Shown: positions 31,207 through 40,095 of the stretch, piece by piece
How positions within the stretch are numbered: the first letter of the stretch is position 1
Layout: each line of letters begins with the position of its first letter
NCBI RefSeq assembly: GCF_000959525.1
Contig: NZ_CP009832.1
Span: 2,480,001 to 2,544,000 of the forward strand
Direction of reading: 5' to 3'
DNA from: Burkholderia multivorans ATCC BAA-247
GTDB lineage: Bacteria > Pseudomonadota > Gammaproteobacteria > Burkholderiales > Burkholderiaceae
DNA length: 64,000 nt
Position numbers and translations under genes: made by a program
The notes under the pieces: model-generated
The model's input: only the letters and a program-made list of their open reading frames with translations
What the model was told of the DNA's origin: nothing
Databases searched by the model: none

Positions 31207-32379
31207 ATGAACGCTCCTTCCGACATGCCAACGTCCCCCGTTTTCCCGTCGCGCCTGCCGAACGTCGGCACGACGATCTTCACGGTCATGAGCGCGCTCG
31301 CCGCCGAAAAAGGCGCGGTGAATCTCGGGCAGGGCTTTCCGGATTTCGACTGCGACCCGCGCATCGTCGACGCGGTCGCGGCCGCGATGCGCAGGGGCCA
31401 CAACCAGTACCCGCCGATGGCGGGCGTCGCGCCGCTGCGCGAAGCGATCGCGGACAAGATCGCGCAGCTCTACGGCCGCCGCTACGATGCCAGCACCGAA
31501 ATCACCGTGACGGCCGGCGCGACGCAGGCGCTGCTGACGGCCATCCTGTGCGCCGTGCATCCGGGCGACGAAGTGATCGTCGTCGAGCCGACCTACGACA
31601 GCTATCTGCCGTCGATCGAACTCGCCGGCGGCAAGCCCGTCTTCGTCACGCTGGAAGCGCCGGACTACGCGATTCCGTTCGACCGTCTCGCGGCCGCGAT
31701 CACGCCGAACACGCGGATGATCCTGATCAACACGCCGCACAACCCGACCGGCACCGTGTGGCGCGAAGCGGACATGCGCAAGCTCGAGGACATCGTGCGC
31801 GGCACCAACGTGCTGATCCTGTCGGACGAGGTGTACGAGCACATGGTCTACGACGGCGAGCGTCACGAAAGCGTCGCGTGCTATCCGGAGCTCGCCGCAC
31901 GCAGCTTCATCGTGTCGAGCTTCGGCAAGACGTATCACGTGACCGGCTGGAAGGTCGGTTACGTCGCGGCACCGGCCGCGCTGACTGCCGAGTTCCGCAA
32001 GGTCCATCAGTTCAACGTGTTTACGGTCAATACGCCGATGCAGATCGGCCTCGCCGACTATCTGCGCGATCCGGCGCCGTACCTGACGCTCGCGGGCTTC
32101 TATCAGAACAAGCGCGACTTTTTCCGCGCGGGCCTCGAACGCACGCGCTTCAAGCTGCTGCCGTGCTCGGGTACGTACTTCCAGTGCGTCGACTATTCGG
32201 CGATCAGCGACCTGCCGGAAGCGGAATTCTCGAAGTGGCTGACGTCGGAAATCGGCGTGGCCGCGATTCCGGTGTCGGCGTTCTATCACGAGCCGCACGA
32301 GTCGGGCGTCGTGCGCTTCTGCTTCGCGAAACAGGAGAGCACGCTCGCGACCGCGCTCGAGCGGCTCGCGCGGCTGTAA
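31207..32379 (+). CDS. PLP-dependent aminotransferase (methionine aminotransferase-like)
   Basis: 390 residues, class I/II fold. PLP lysine Lys241 in SSFGKTYHVTGWKVGY; NTPHNPTG (about 175-182), SDEVYEHMVYDG and the LGQGFPDFD start are characteristic of the YbdL/kynurenine aminotransferase group, which transaminates methionine and aromatic amino acids. Start ATG is chosen 31 bp after the PIN gene; Met7 is an alternative. Probable two-gene operon with PIN. Confidence 0.88.
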   Translation: MNAPSDMPTSPVFPSRLPNVGTTIFTVMSALAAEKGAVNLGQGFPDFDCDPRIVDAVAAAMRRGHNQYPPMAGVAPLREAIADKIAQLYGRRYDASTEITVTAGATQALLTAILCAVHPGDEVIVVEPTYDSYLPSIELAGGKPVFVTLEAPDYAIPFDRLAAAITPNTRMILINTPHNPTGTVWREADMRKLEDIVRGTNVLILSDEVYEHMVYDGERHESVACYPELAARSFIVSSFGKTYHVTGWKVGYVAAPAALTAEFRKVHQFNVFTVNTPMQIGLADYLRDPAPYLTLAGFYQNKRDFFRAGLERTRFKLLPCSGTYFQCVDYSAISDLPEAEFSKWLTSEIGVAAIPVSAFYHEPHESGVVRFCFAKQESTLATALERLARL

Positions 32380-32493
32380 CGCGCTGGCCGGGCGCGGCGC
32401 TGGCCGACGCGCGGTGCCCGGCGATGCCGCGCTCGCGTGGGTAATGCACCTCGCCCGCACGCGACGCGGCCGCCGGCATCGCTCGAGCGCCGC

Positions 32494-33150
32494 TTACGCG
32501 CGCGCGGCGCTCGCAGCCTCCATGTAGGCCTTGCGGTCCGCCGCGACGCGCTGCGCGGCCGGTCGCTCGCCGACCTTCTTCGCATGCGCCTTCCAGTCGA
32601 TGCCCGCATCGAGCACGAAGTCGCGGCCGAAGATCGTCTTCGTCGCCATCGCGACGATCGGCAAATGGATCGATGCCACGATGTCGGCAAGACCGAACGA
32701 CTCGCCGAGCACGTACGGCGAGAACTGCGTCATCCGCTTGAACGCGTCGATCGCGCGCGGCAGCCGCTTCTCGACGTGCGCTTTCGTGCCGTCGCTGACC
32801 TTGCCGCCGAAGAACGCTTCCGCATAGACCTCGCGCGTGGTCCACTCGATATACAGCTCGAGCGTCTGGACGAGTTCACGCACCTTCGCGGCCGCGAATG
32901 CGCCCGACGGAAAAATCGGCTTCTCCGGATAGCGCGCCGCCAGATACTCGACGATCGCCTGTGACTCGAACAGCGCGCCTTCTTCGGTTTTCAGAAACGG
33001 AATCTTGCCGAGCGGCGAATCGGCGAGCTGCGCCGGATCCGTGATCGGCAGACTGCATGCGCATTCCTCGAACGGAATATCGTGCTCGAGCAGCACGAAC
33101 TTCACCTTGTTGTAGTAGTTCGACAACGGAATACCGCACAGCTGTAGCAT
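32494..33150 (-). CDS. Glutathione S-transferase family protein
   Basis: 218 residues; thioredoxin-fold N-domain (1-78, with cis-Pro KIPFL and ESQAIVEYLA) and helical C-domain. The start at 33150 has an AAGGAG site and gives MLQLCGIPLSNYYNKV. Ser/Tyr/Asn near residues 10-13 could activate glutathione. Substrate unknown. Confidence 0.87.
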   Translation of the reverse strand: MLQLCGIPLSNYYNKVKFVLLEHDIPFEECACSLPITDPAQLADSPLGKIPFLKTEEGALFESQAIVEYLAARYPEKPIFPSGAFAAAKVRELVQTLELYIEWTTREVYAEAFFGGKVSDGTKAHVEKRLPRAIDAFKRMTQFSPYVLGESFGLADIVASIHLPIVAMATKTIFGRDFVLDAGIDWKAHAKKVGERPAAQRVAADRKAYMEAASAARA

Positions 33151-33347
33151 CGGAGTCTCCTTCGTTGTCGGCACGGTCGCACACGGTTCGCCGCGCCGGG
33201 GATGTCGCGCTGAAAAAGCACGTTCGTGCTAGTCTAAAGCAGTTTCGCGCCGTCACGACAACATTGCATCCGCCGAAGCAGCCGCTTCGTCTGCCGCCGC
33301 ACCGAACGCGGCGCGGCCGCCTCGCCATCCGATGGAGACACGCTCGC

Positions 33348-34139
33348 ATGAGTGCCGAACTGCTGGCCACGCGCCCGCCCGAGAGCGAATCGACGCTCGT
33401 CCTCACGATCTCGAATCCCGGCGCACGCAACGCGCTGCATCCCGACATGTACGCGGCCGGCGTCGAAGCGCTCGCGACCGCCGAGCGCGACCCGAGCATT
33501 CGTGCGGTCGTGCTCACGGGCGCCGATCGTTTCTTCTGCGCCGGCGGCAACCTGAACCGGCTGCTCGACAATCGATCGAAGGACCCGTCGTTCCAGGCGG
33601 CGAGCATCGATCAGCTCGCGGCGTGGGTGGCCGCGATCCGCGCGTCGACGAAACCGGTGATTGCCGCGGTCGAAGGCGCGGCGGCCGGCGCGGGCTTCTC
33701 GCTCGCACTCGCGTGCGACCTGATCGTTGCGGCGCACGATGCGAAGTTCGCGATGTCGTACGCGCGGGTGGGCCTGACGCCCGACGGCGGCGGTTCATGG
33801 TTCCTCGCCCGTGCGTTGCCGCGCGCGCTGGCGGCCGAGATTCTGCTCGAAGGCAAGCCCGTCGCCGCGGAACGCCTGCACGCGCTTGGCGTCGTCAACC
33901 GGCTCGCGACACCGGGCGCCGCGCTGAGCGATGCGCTCGCGTGGGCCGACACGCTCGCCGGCATCTCGCCGAATGCGCTGACGCGCATCAAGACGCTGCT
34001 CGACGATGCGCTCGCGCAGCCGCTCGAGTCGCACCTCGGCACGGAGCGCGATCATTTCGTCGCGTCGCTGCATCATCCGGACGCGCTCGAAGGCATCACC
34101 GCGTTTCTCGACAAGCGTCAGCCGCACTACAAGCGCTGA
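33348..34139 (+). CDS. Enoyl-CoA hydratase/isomerase family protein
   Basis: 263 residues of crotonase fold. Oxyanion-hole segments FCAGGNL (about 64-70) and AAGAGFSLAL are present. At the catalytic positions the hydratase Glu pair is not seen; instead VGLTPDGGGSWF has an Asp like PaaG-type isomerases. Some Burkholderia relatives are annotated as alternative oxepin-CoA hydrolase; that is only a possibility here. Upstream in divergence to a GST gene, downstream a second GST gene. Confidence 0.85.
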   Translation: MSAELLATRPPESESTLVLTISNPGARNALHPDMYAAGVEALATAERDPSIRAVVLTGADRFFCAGGNLNRLLDNRSKDPSFQAASIDQLAAWVAAIRASTKPVIAAVEGAAAGAGFSLALACDLIVAAHDAKFAMSYARVGLTPDGGGSWFLARALPRALAAEILLEGKPVAAERLHALGVVNRLATPGAALSDALAWADTLAGISPNALTRIKTLLDDALAQPLESHLGTERDHFVASLHHPDALEGITAFLDKRQPHYKR

Positions 34140-34279
34140 CGCCACGCCGCCTGCGCGCGCGGCGCCCCTCCTCGCGTAGAGGCATGCCCTGCAGCGCGCA
34201 TCGATCCGTGCTGTAATGACCGCCTGCCGCGGCGCGCGCGCCGCTTCCGCTTCCGTTGATGAACCGAAGGAGTTTGACG

Positions 34280-34972
34280 ATGATCGACGTCTACAGCTGG
34301 GCGACCCCGAACGGTCACAAGGTGCACATCATGCTCGAGGAAACCGGCCTCGCGTATCGCGCGCATCCGATCGATATCGGCACAGGCGACCAGTTCAACG
34401 CCGAGTTCCTGAAGATCAGTCCGAACAACAAGATCCCCGCGATCGTCGACGATGAAGGCCCGGGCGGGCGGCCGATCTCGCTGTTCGAATCGGGCGCGAT
34501 CCTGATCTATCTCGCGGAGAAAACCGGCCAATTCCTGCCGACCGATCCGGCTGCGCGCTATGCGACGCTCCAGTGGCTGATGTTCCAGATGGGCGGCGTC
34601 GGCCCGATGCTCGGCCAGACGCATCACTTCCGCATCTATGCGCCGGAAAAGATCGAATACGCGATCAACCGCTACACGAACGAGGCGAAGCGGCTGTACA
34701 ACGTGATGGACAAGCGCCTCGGCGAATCGGAATATCTGGCCGGCGACGCGTACACGATCGCGGACATCGCGACGTTCCCGTGGACGCGTTCGTGGCAGAA
34801 CCAGGGCATCGAGCTCGACGCATTTCCGAACGTCAAGCGCTGGCACGAAGCGATCGCCGCACGCCCTGCCGTGCAGCGCGGCGTCGAGGTGCTCGCGTCG
34901 CTGCGCAAGGCGCTGCAGGACGACAAGGCGCGCGAGGTGCTGTTCGGCGCGACGCAGTACGCGAAGCGCTGA
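34280..34972 (+). CDS. Glutathione S-transferase (YfcG/YghU-like)
   Basis: 230 residues. The ATPNGHKV segment places Thr9 and Asn11 as in E. coli YfcG, the Nu-class GST that acts as a GSSG-dependent disulfide reductase instead of a transferase. FESGAILIYLAEK and the IADIATFPWTRSW helix are typical of the group. Start at 34280 follows GAAGGAGT; the ATG at 34256 is less likely. Confidence 0.88.
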   Translation: MIDVYSWATPNGHKVHIMLEETGLAYRAHPIDIGTGDQFNAEFLKISPNNKIPAIVDDEGPGGRPISLFESGAILIYLAEKTGQFLPTDPAARYATLQWLMFQMGGVGPMLGQTHHFRIYAPEKIEYAINRYTNEAKRLYNVMDKRLGESEYLAGDAYTIADIATFPWTRSWQNQGIELDAFPNVKRWHEAIAARPAVQRGVEVLASLRKALQDDKAREVLFGATQYAKR

Positions 34973-35022
34973 GCGGTACGCCGCCGTACGGCTCGGCAGC
35001 GGCCATGCGCGGCGTCAGGACG

Positions 35023-35499
35023 TCAGAAGTAATGCAGCGTGATGAATTCCGCCGCACAGACCGGGAGCGGTCCGTCGGGCCGCTGCGCTTCGATCGAGAC
35101 CGACCATGTGACCTGCACGCCGCCTCGCGCCGCGTCGGCCGCTTCCTTCACCGCGAACGACGCGCGCACGCGCGCGCCGACCGGCACCGGCTTCAGGAAC
35201 CGCACGCGGTTCAGCCCGTAGTTCACGCCCATCTTCTGTTCGAAGCGCATCGCGTCGATCATCAGCGCCGGAATCAGCGACAGCGTCAGAAACCCATGCG
35301 CGATCGGGCCGCCGAACGGCGACTCGCGTCGCGCGCGTTCCGGGTCGACGTGAATCCATTGATGATCGCCGGTCGCGTCGGCGAAACCGTCGACGCGTCG
35401 CTGGTCGATCTCGATCCAGCCGCTCACGAGCGGCGCTTCGCCGACCCGCGCGCGCAGCGCCTGCGCCGACGCGATCAGCGGCAACGTGATGTCGGTCAT
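35023..35499 (-). CDS. MaoC-family dehydratase (hot-dog fold)
   Basis: 158 residues. The hydratase motif D-x4-H is intact (GDHQWIHVD) with the following PFGGPIAHGFLTLSLIP. Hydrates or dehydrates acyl-CoA (R-specific hydratase type). It overlaps the previous gene by an ATGA junction and ends the four-gene acyl-CoA operon. Substrate unknown. Confidence 0.87.
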   Translation of the reverse strand: MTDITLPLIASAQALRARVGEAPLVSGWIEIDQRRVDGFADATGDHQWIHVDPERARRESPFGGPIAHGFLTLSLIPALMIDAMRFEQKMGVNYGLNRVRFLKPVPVGARVRASFAVKEAADAARGGVQVTWSVSIEAQRPDGPLPVCAAEFITLHYF

Positions 35500-35957
35500 C
35501 CCTGCTCACCTCCCGGATGACGCAGCCCGAAGATCACCTTCGAGCGCACGGTGATCACGGTCTCGCCGCTGCCGTTCACGCCGATCCATTCCGTCGACAC
35601 GATGCCGCGATCGGGCTTGCTCGCCGACACGCGCTTGTCGAGGATCTTCTGATGCATCGTGATCGTGTCGCCGGCGCGCACGGGCTTGATCCAGCGGATC
35701 TCGTCGATGCCGGGCGAGCCCATGCTGGTCGAATCGGTGCCGAGATGTCGGACGAGCAGGCCCATGAAGACCGAACACGTATGCCAGCCGCTCGCGACGA
35801 GGCCGCCGAACGGCGAAGCCTGCGCGGCCGTTTCGTCGACGTGGAACGGCTGCGGATCGTAGCGCGAGGCGAATGTCTTGATGTCGTCGGCTTCGAACGT
35901 GTAGCGGCCGATTTCGACGGTACTGCCGACTTCGAGATCTTCGTAGCTGATGCCCAC
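35496..35957 (-). CDS. MaoC-family dehydratase
   Basis: 153 residues from a GTG start (35957) chosen because GGAG lies about 8 bp before it and the upstream frame runs into the neighbouring gene. D-x4-H motif RYDPQPFHVDE and GLVASGWHTCSVFM are present. Partner of the following MaoC gene, with a 4-bp overlap; the pair may form a heteromer. Confidence 0.85.
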   Translation of the reverse strand: MGISYEDLEVGSTVEIGRYTFEADDIKTFASRYDPQPFHVDETAAQASPFGGLVASGWHTCSVFMGLLVRHLGTDSTSMGSPGIDEIRWIKPVRAGDTITMHQKILDKRVSASKPDRGIVSTEWIGVNGSGETVITVRSKVIFGLRHPGGEQG

Positions 35958-35997
35958 TGCGGGTCTCCTGGTGATTGGCGCGCCCGGCGCGCCGACG

Positions 35998-37131
35998 TCA
36001 TGCCGCGTCGGTCTGCGCGAAGTCGGGCAGCGCCGCGATGCGCGCAAGATGATGATCGGTATCGCCGAGCGTCGTTTCGATGATCGACAGCCGCTTGAAC
36101 AGATGCGCCGCCGCCACTTCGTTCGTCACGCCCATTCCGCCATGCAGCTGAACGGCCTGCTGGCCGACGAACCGCGCGGCCGCACCGACACGCGCCTTCG
36201 CGGCCGAGATGGCCTTGCGTCGCGCATCGGCATCGCTGCTCGCATAACGCACGGCCGCGAGATACGTGAGCGAACGCGCCTGCTCCGCGTGGATCAGCAT
36301 GTCGACCATCCGGTGCTGCAGCACCTGGAAGCGCGCGATCGGCATGCCGAACTGTTCGCGCGTCTTCGTGTAGTCGACCGTCGCACGGTTGAGCTCGTCG
36401 AGCGCGCCGACCGCTTCCGCACACAGCAGGAACGTCGCGTAATCGGCGATCTGCTCGAGTGCGGCCGCGTCGCGCGCGCCGCCCGTCAGCCGCCGCGCAG
36501 GCGTATCGTCGAATACGATCGTCGCTGCACGCTGGCCGTCGATGGTCCGATAGTCGACGACTTTCGCGCCGGCCGTCTCGCGGTCGACGACGAACAGCGC
36601 AATCGCGCCGTCGTCGAGACGCGCGGGAACGATCCACGCATGCGCCTGCGCACCGTGCTGCACGACCGACTTCGTGCCGGACAGCCGCACCGTGCCGCCC
36701 TGCTCATGCGCGCGCGTCGCGAGCTCGAACAGGTCGTAGCGTGCATGCGGCTCGTGAAATGCCACGGCGAGACGCTTGCGGCCCTGCGCGACCGCTTCCA
36801 GCAGCGCCGCGTCGTCGCCGGTGCCGGCGCCCGCGATACGCAGCGCTTCGACGCCGACCGCGGTCGCCCAGTAAGGCTCGACCACGAGCGCACGCCCAAG
36901 CTCCTGCATCGCGACCAGCATGTCGACTGCGCCGCCGCCGAAGCCGCCTTGCGCCTCGGGCACCGGCAACGCGGTCAGCCCGAGTTCCGCGAATGCCTGC
37001 CATTGCGTTTCCGACACGCCCGCGTCGCTGCGCACGATCGCCTGACGCGCATCGAAGCCGTACTGCTCGCCGAGATAACGGCGAAGCGCCTCGGCGAACT
37101 GCTGCTGCTCATCGGTAAAGGTGAAATCCAT
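35998..37131 (-). CDS. Acyl-CoA dehydrogenase, short form
   Basis: 377-residue FAD flavoprotein of the ACAD fold: N-domain MDFTFTDEQQQFAEALRRYLG, FAD/substrate segments and C-terminal QLHGGMGVTNEVAAAHLFKRL. The base position has IIETTLGD, with a Glu. Paired with a different ACAD just upstream, 27 bp away; heteromeric pairing is possible. Electrons go to ETF. Confidence 0.88.
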   Translation of the reverse strand: MDFTFTDEQQQFAEALRRYLGEQYGFDARQAIVRSDAGVSETQWQAFAELGLTALPVPEAQGGFGGGAVDMLVAMQELGRALVVEPYWATAVGVEALRIAGAGTGDDAALLEAVAQGRKRLAVAFHEPHARYDLFELATRAHEQGGTVRLSGTKSVVQHGAQAHAWIVPARLDDGAIALFVVDRETAGAKVVDYRTIDGQRAATIVFDDTPARRLTGGARDAAALEQIADYATFLLCAEAVGALDELNRATVDYTKTREQFGMPIARFQVLQHRMVDMLIHAEQARSLTYLAAVRYASSDADARRKAISAAKARVGAAARFVGQQAVQLHGGMGVTNEVAAAHLFKRLSIIETTLGDTDHHLARIAALPDFAQTDAA

Positions 37132-37158
37132 CGTTGTCTCCGATCGCGTGAGCTCGGC

Positions 37159-38355
37159 TCAGAGCCCGAGAATCATCTGCGCGATGATGTTTTTCTGAAT
37201 TTCGTTCGAGCCGCCGTAGATCGACGTCTTCCGGTAATTGAAGTAGTACGCGGCAAGCGGCGCCGCGTCATCGTCGTTCGCAATGCTGTGCTCGCGCTCG
37301 CCTTCGAGAAACGGCACGTCGAACGGCGCGGCAAGCGGTCCGATCGCTTCGAACATGAGCTCGGTAAGCGCCTGCTGCACCTCGGTGCCCTTGATCTTCA
37401 GCATCGACGCTTCCGGCCCCGGCCCCTTGCCGCTCGTCTCGCGGCTCACGACGCGCAGCACCGTGACCTCGAGCGCCATCAACTCGACTTCGAGCGCCGC
37501 GACCTTCGCGGCGAACACCGGATCGGCAAGCAGCGGCTTGCCGTTCTTGCGCTGGTTCGATGCGATGCGCTTGAGGAACGCGAGTTCGCGCTTCGATGCG
37601 CCGACGCGCGCGATCCCCGTACGCTCGTGGCCGAGCAGGTATTTCGCGTAGGTCCAGCCGCGGTTCTCGTCGCCGACGAGATTCTCGACCGGCACCTTCA
37701 CGTCCTCGAAGAACACCTCGTTGACTTCGTGATCTTCGTCGAGCGTGATGATGGGACGCACCGTGATGCCGGGCGTCTTCATGTCGATCAGCAGGAACGA
37801 AATGCCTTCCTGCTTTTTCGCGGACGGATCGGTGCGCACGAGGCAGAACATCATGTCCGCATACTGGCCGAGCGTCGTCCACGTTTTCTGGCCGTTCACG
37901 ACGTAATGATCGCCGCGACGTTCGGCGCGCGTGCGCAGCGACGCGAGATCCGACCCGGAACCCGGCTCCGAGTAGCCCTGGCACCACCAGTCGGTGCCGT
38001 CGAGGATGCGCGGCAGGTAATGGCGCTTCTGCGCCTCGCTGCCGTATTTCATCAGCACGGGCGCGACCATCGATACGCCGAACGGCAGCACGGTCGGCGC
38101 ACCGATGCGCGCGCACTCTTCATCCCAGATGTGTCGCTGCGTCGCGTTCCACCCCGGCCCGCCGTATTCGGCCGGCCATGAGGGCGCGGACCAGCCGCGC
38201 CGACCGAGAATGCGGTGCCAGCTCGCGTAGTCTTCGCGATCGAGTCGTTTGTGATCGAGAACCTTCGCGCGCAGCGTTCGAGGCAGGTTCGCCTCGAGCC
38301 ACGCGCGGATGTCGGCGCGGAACGCGTCGTCGGCGGGGGAATAATCCAGATCCAT
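37159..38355 (-). CDS. Acyl-CoA dehydrogenase, long form
   Basis: 398 residues. The N-domain RAWLEANLPRTLRAKV, substrate loop WCQGYSEPGSGSDLAS, and C-terminal IYGGSNEIQKNIIAQM are ACAD features. At the usual base position after IY there is Gly not Glu; a Glu in LGHERTGIARV sits where isovaleryl-CoA and long-chain dehydrogenases carry their base. Start at 38355 (AGGAGA). First gene of the ACAD-ACAD-MaoC-MaoC operon. Confidence 0.9.
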   Translation of the reverse strand: MDLDYSPADDAFRADIRAWLEANLPRTLRAKVLDHKRLDREDYASWHRILGRRGWSAPSWPAEYGGPGWNATQRHIWDEECARIGAPTVLPFGVSMVAPVLMKYGSEAQKRHYLPRILDGTDWWCQGYSEPGSGSDLASLRTRAERRGDHYVVNGQKTWTTLGQYADMMFCLVRTDPSAKKQEGISFLLIDMKTPGITVRPIITLDEDHEVNEVFFEDVKVPVENLVGDENRGWTYAKYLLGHERTGIARVGASKRELAFLKRIASNQRKNGKPLLADPVFAAKVAALEVELMALEVTVLRVVSRETSGKGPGPEASMLKIKGTEVQQALTELMFEAIGPLAAPFDVPFLEGEREHSIANDDDAAPLAAYYFNYRKTSIYGGSNEIQKNIIAQMILGL

Positions 38356-38506
38356 GCGCAGTGTCTCCTGTCGCCAGCGCGCGTACCTGAGGCGGTACTG
38401 CACTGGCCCATGCTTTGCGATCCACCCGATGCGGCGCATACGCGCGGACCGGGCCCGGGCAAGGCTTGCCGCGGCCGTCCGGCCGGGCAAGGACACACTG
38501 CGTACG

Positions 38507-38929
38507 TTATTGCAGCGGTTCTTTCAGCGCGGCAGGAATCGGCAGCGGCATCACATCGATGCCTTCTTCGACCAAGGCTTGCGCATCTTCCGGCGTGGTG
38601 ACGCCACGAATGCTGCGCGCCGGCGCTTCGTTGTAATGAATGCGCCGCGCTTCCTCGGCGAAGCGCTCGCCCACGTTCTCGGTCTTCGCCAGCACCTCGC
38701 GCAACGCACGCATCACCTGCGCCTGCAGCGCACGCGGATCGATCGGCTGCGCCTGCGTCGCCCCCGACAGATTCAGGCGCGGCGCGGACGGCATACGGCT
38801 GACCTCGGTCGTCCCGCACACCGGACATTCGACCAGCTTGCGGGACAACTGCGATTCGAATTCATCGGCCGAAGCGAACCAGCCTTCGAACCGATGACCA
38901 TGCGGGCACTGTAAATCGAGGACCTTCAT
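38507..38929 (-). CDS. DUF1178 family protein
   Basis: 140-residue protein with zinc-like Cys/His at the N-terminus: QCPHGHRFEGWF and CPVCG, likely a small zinc finger of CxxH...CxxC type. The rest is helical (RALQAQVMRALREVLAKTEN). DUF1178 is recognised from memory; function unknown. Downstream of nothing on its strand, upstream of the ACAD operon. Confidence 0.87.
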   Translation of the reverse strand: MKVLDLQCPHGHRFEGWFASADEFESQLSRKLVECPVCGTTEVSRMPSAPRLNLSGATQAQPIDPRALQAQVMRALREVLAKTENVGERFAEEARRIHYNEAPARSIRGVTTPEDAQALVEEGIDVMPLPIPAALKEPLQ

Positions 38930-39065
38930 GCTGAATCAGGGCGTCTGACGAGTGTAGCGCAAAAAACGGTTTTGTGAACGGTCGTGCTAAATCACGATCG
39001 GGCGCGTGATGACGCGCATGTGACCGGATTGTAACGCGCCGCTCCGCGCGCCGCTGACGCTGCGT

Positions 39066-39656
39066 TCAAGGCGTCAGAACGGCGCCGAGCGGCCATGTGC
39101 CGGACAGCACGCGCTCCAGCCACATCGTGCCGATGATCGTTTTCACGTCGCTGATCTGGCCCGTGCGCACCCATTCGAGCAGGTCGGGCAGCGTCGCCGT
39201 GAAGGTTTCGAGGAATTCGCCGTCGTCGAGCTTGCGCTCGCCGGCGGTGAGCCCGCGCGCGAGATACAGGTCGATGAATTCGGTCGAGTAGGAAATGATC
39301 GGATGAATCCGCGTGAGGAACACGTATTCGCGGGCCGTATAGCCCGTTTCCTCGCGCAGTTCGCGTACGGCGCACGCGAGTGCGCCTTCGTCCGGATCGA
39401 GCTTGCCGGCCGGAAATTCGGCCATCACCTTGCCGATCGGGTAGCGGTACTGGCTTTCCATCAGCACGCGGCCGTCGTCGAACAGCGGGATCACCATCAC
39501 CGCGCCCGGGTGCTGGACGTATTCGCGCGTTGCGCGCTTGCCGTCGGGCAGACTGACGGTATCGCGCTTCAGTTTCAGGAACGCGCCTTCGAAAATCGAT
39601 TCGCTTTCGAGGCAGGTTTCGGTGAGTGCGGCGTCGTGATTGGGCAATTCGGCCAT
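39066..39656 (-). CDS. nudF: Nudix hydrolase (ADP-ribose pyrophosphatase type)
   Basis: 196 residues. The Nudix box GKLDPDEGALACAVRELREETGYT (about 84-107) has the G-x5-E-x7-REUxEExGU pattern. The N-domain (EGAFLKLKRDTVSLPDG) and the SYSTEFIDLYLARGL segment match the ADP-sugar pyrophosphatase group. Located just after DUF2818 and nuoN on the same strand. The nudF symbol reflects family similarity only. Confidence 0.85.
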   Translation of the reverse strand: MAELPNHDAALTETCLESESIFEGAFLKLKRDTVSLPDGKRATREYVQHPGAVMVIPLFDDGRVLMESQYRYPIGKVMAEFPAGKLDPDEGALACAVRELREETGYTAREYVFLTRIHPIISYSTEFIDLYLARGLTAGERKLDDGEFLETFTATLPDLLEWVRTGQISDVKTIIGTMWLERVLSGTWPLGAVLTP

Positions 39657-39798
39657 CGGCGGCTCCGTGATGAGGCGTGACGACGAAGGGCCGGCACGCC
39701 GGAAACGTGCTTGCGCCGGCCGTCATGCGAACCGGGCGCAAGGACTGCGCCCGGCCGCACGCGTGTGCGAAGCCGCGACGAGCGCGGCCGGGACGTTG

Positions 39799-40095
39799 TC
39801 AGCGTCGTTTGACGAGATACTGGAACGTGAAGCCGGGAAACGCGAACACGACGAACAGACTGAACGTGATCGCGTAAAACTGCCAGCCTTGTTCGAAGCG
39901 GTTGCCGGCGCGCGATTCGAGCCAGAAGCCGAGCGCGCCGACAACGAAATACAGCACGATCAGTTCGCCGATCCGGATCCACGCGCCCTTCTTCGCCGCG
40001 CCGATCGGCACGACGGCGAACAGACGCTGGTTCAGAAACGGCAGGTTGGCGCCCGCGAGCGCCAACAGCACGATAAACCAGCCCGCGGCCGACAT
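39799..40095 (-). CDS. DUF2818 membrane protein, coupled to nuoN
   Basis: 98 residues with three predicted TM helices (about 5-22, 42-60, 70-90); basic N-loop KKGAWIR. Its ATG overlaps the nuoN stop in a TAATG junction, implying coupled translation. It ends the complex I operon, 142 bp before the Nudix gene. Function unknown; position suggests an accessory or assembly factor of NADH dehydrogenase, which is inference. DUF2818 is recognised from memory. Confidence 0.87.
   Translation of the reverse strand: MSAAGWFIVLLALAGANLPFLNQRLFAVVPIGAAKKGAWIRIGELIVLYFVVGALGFWLESRAGNRFEQGWQFYAITFSLFVVFAFPGFTFQYLVKRR

Noticed and set aside
35950-38181. Plus-strand frame of 743 codons
   Set aside because: Antisense to the two acyl-CoA dehydrogenases, which have clear family motifs.
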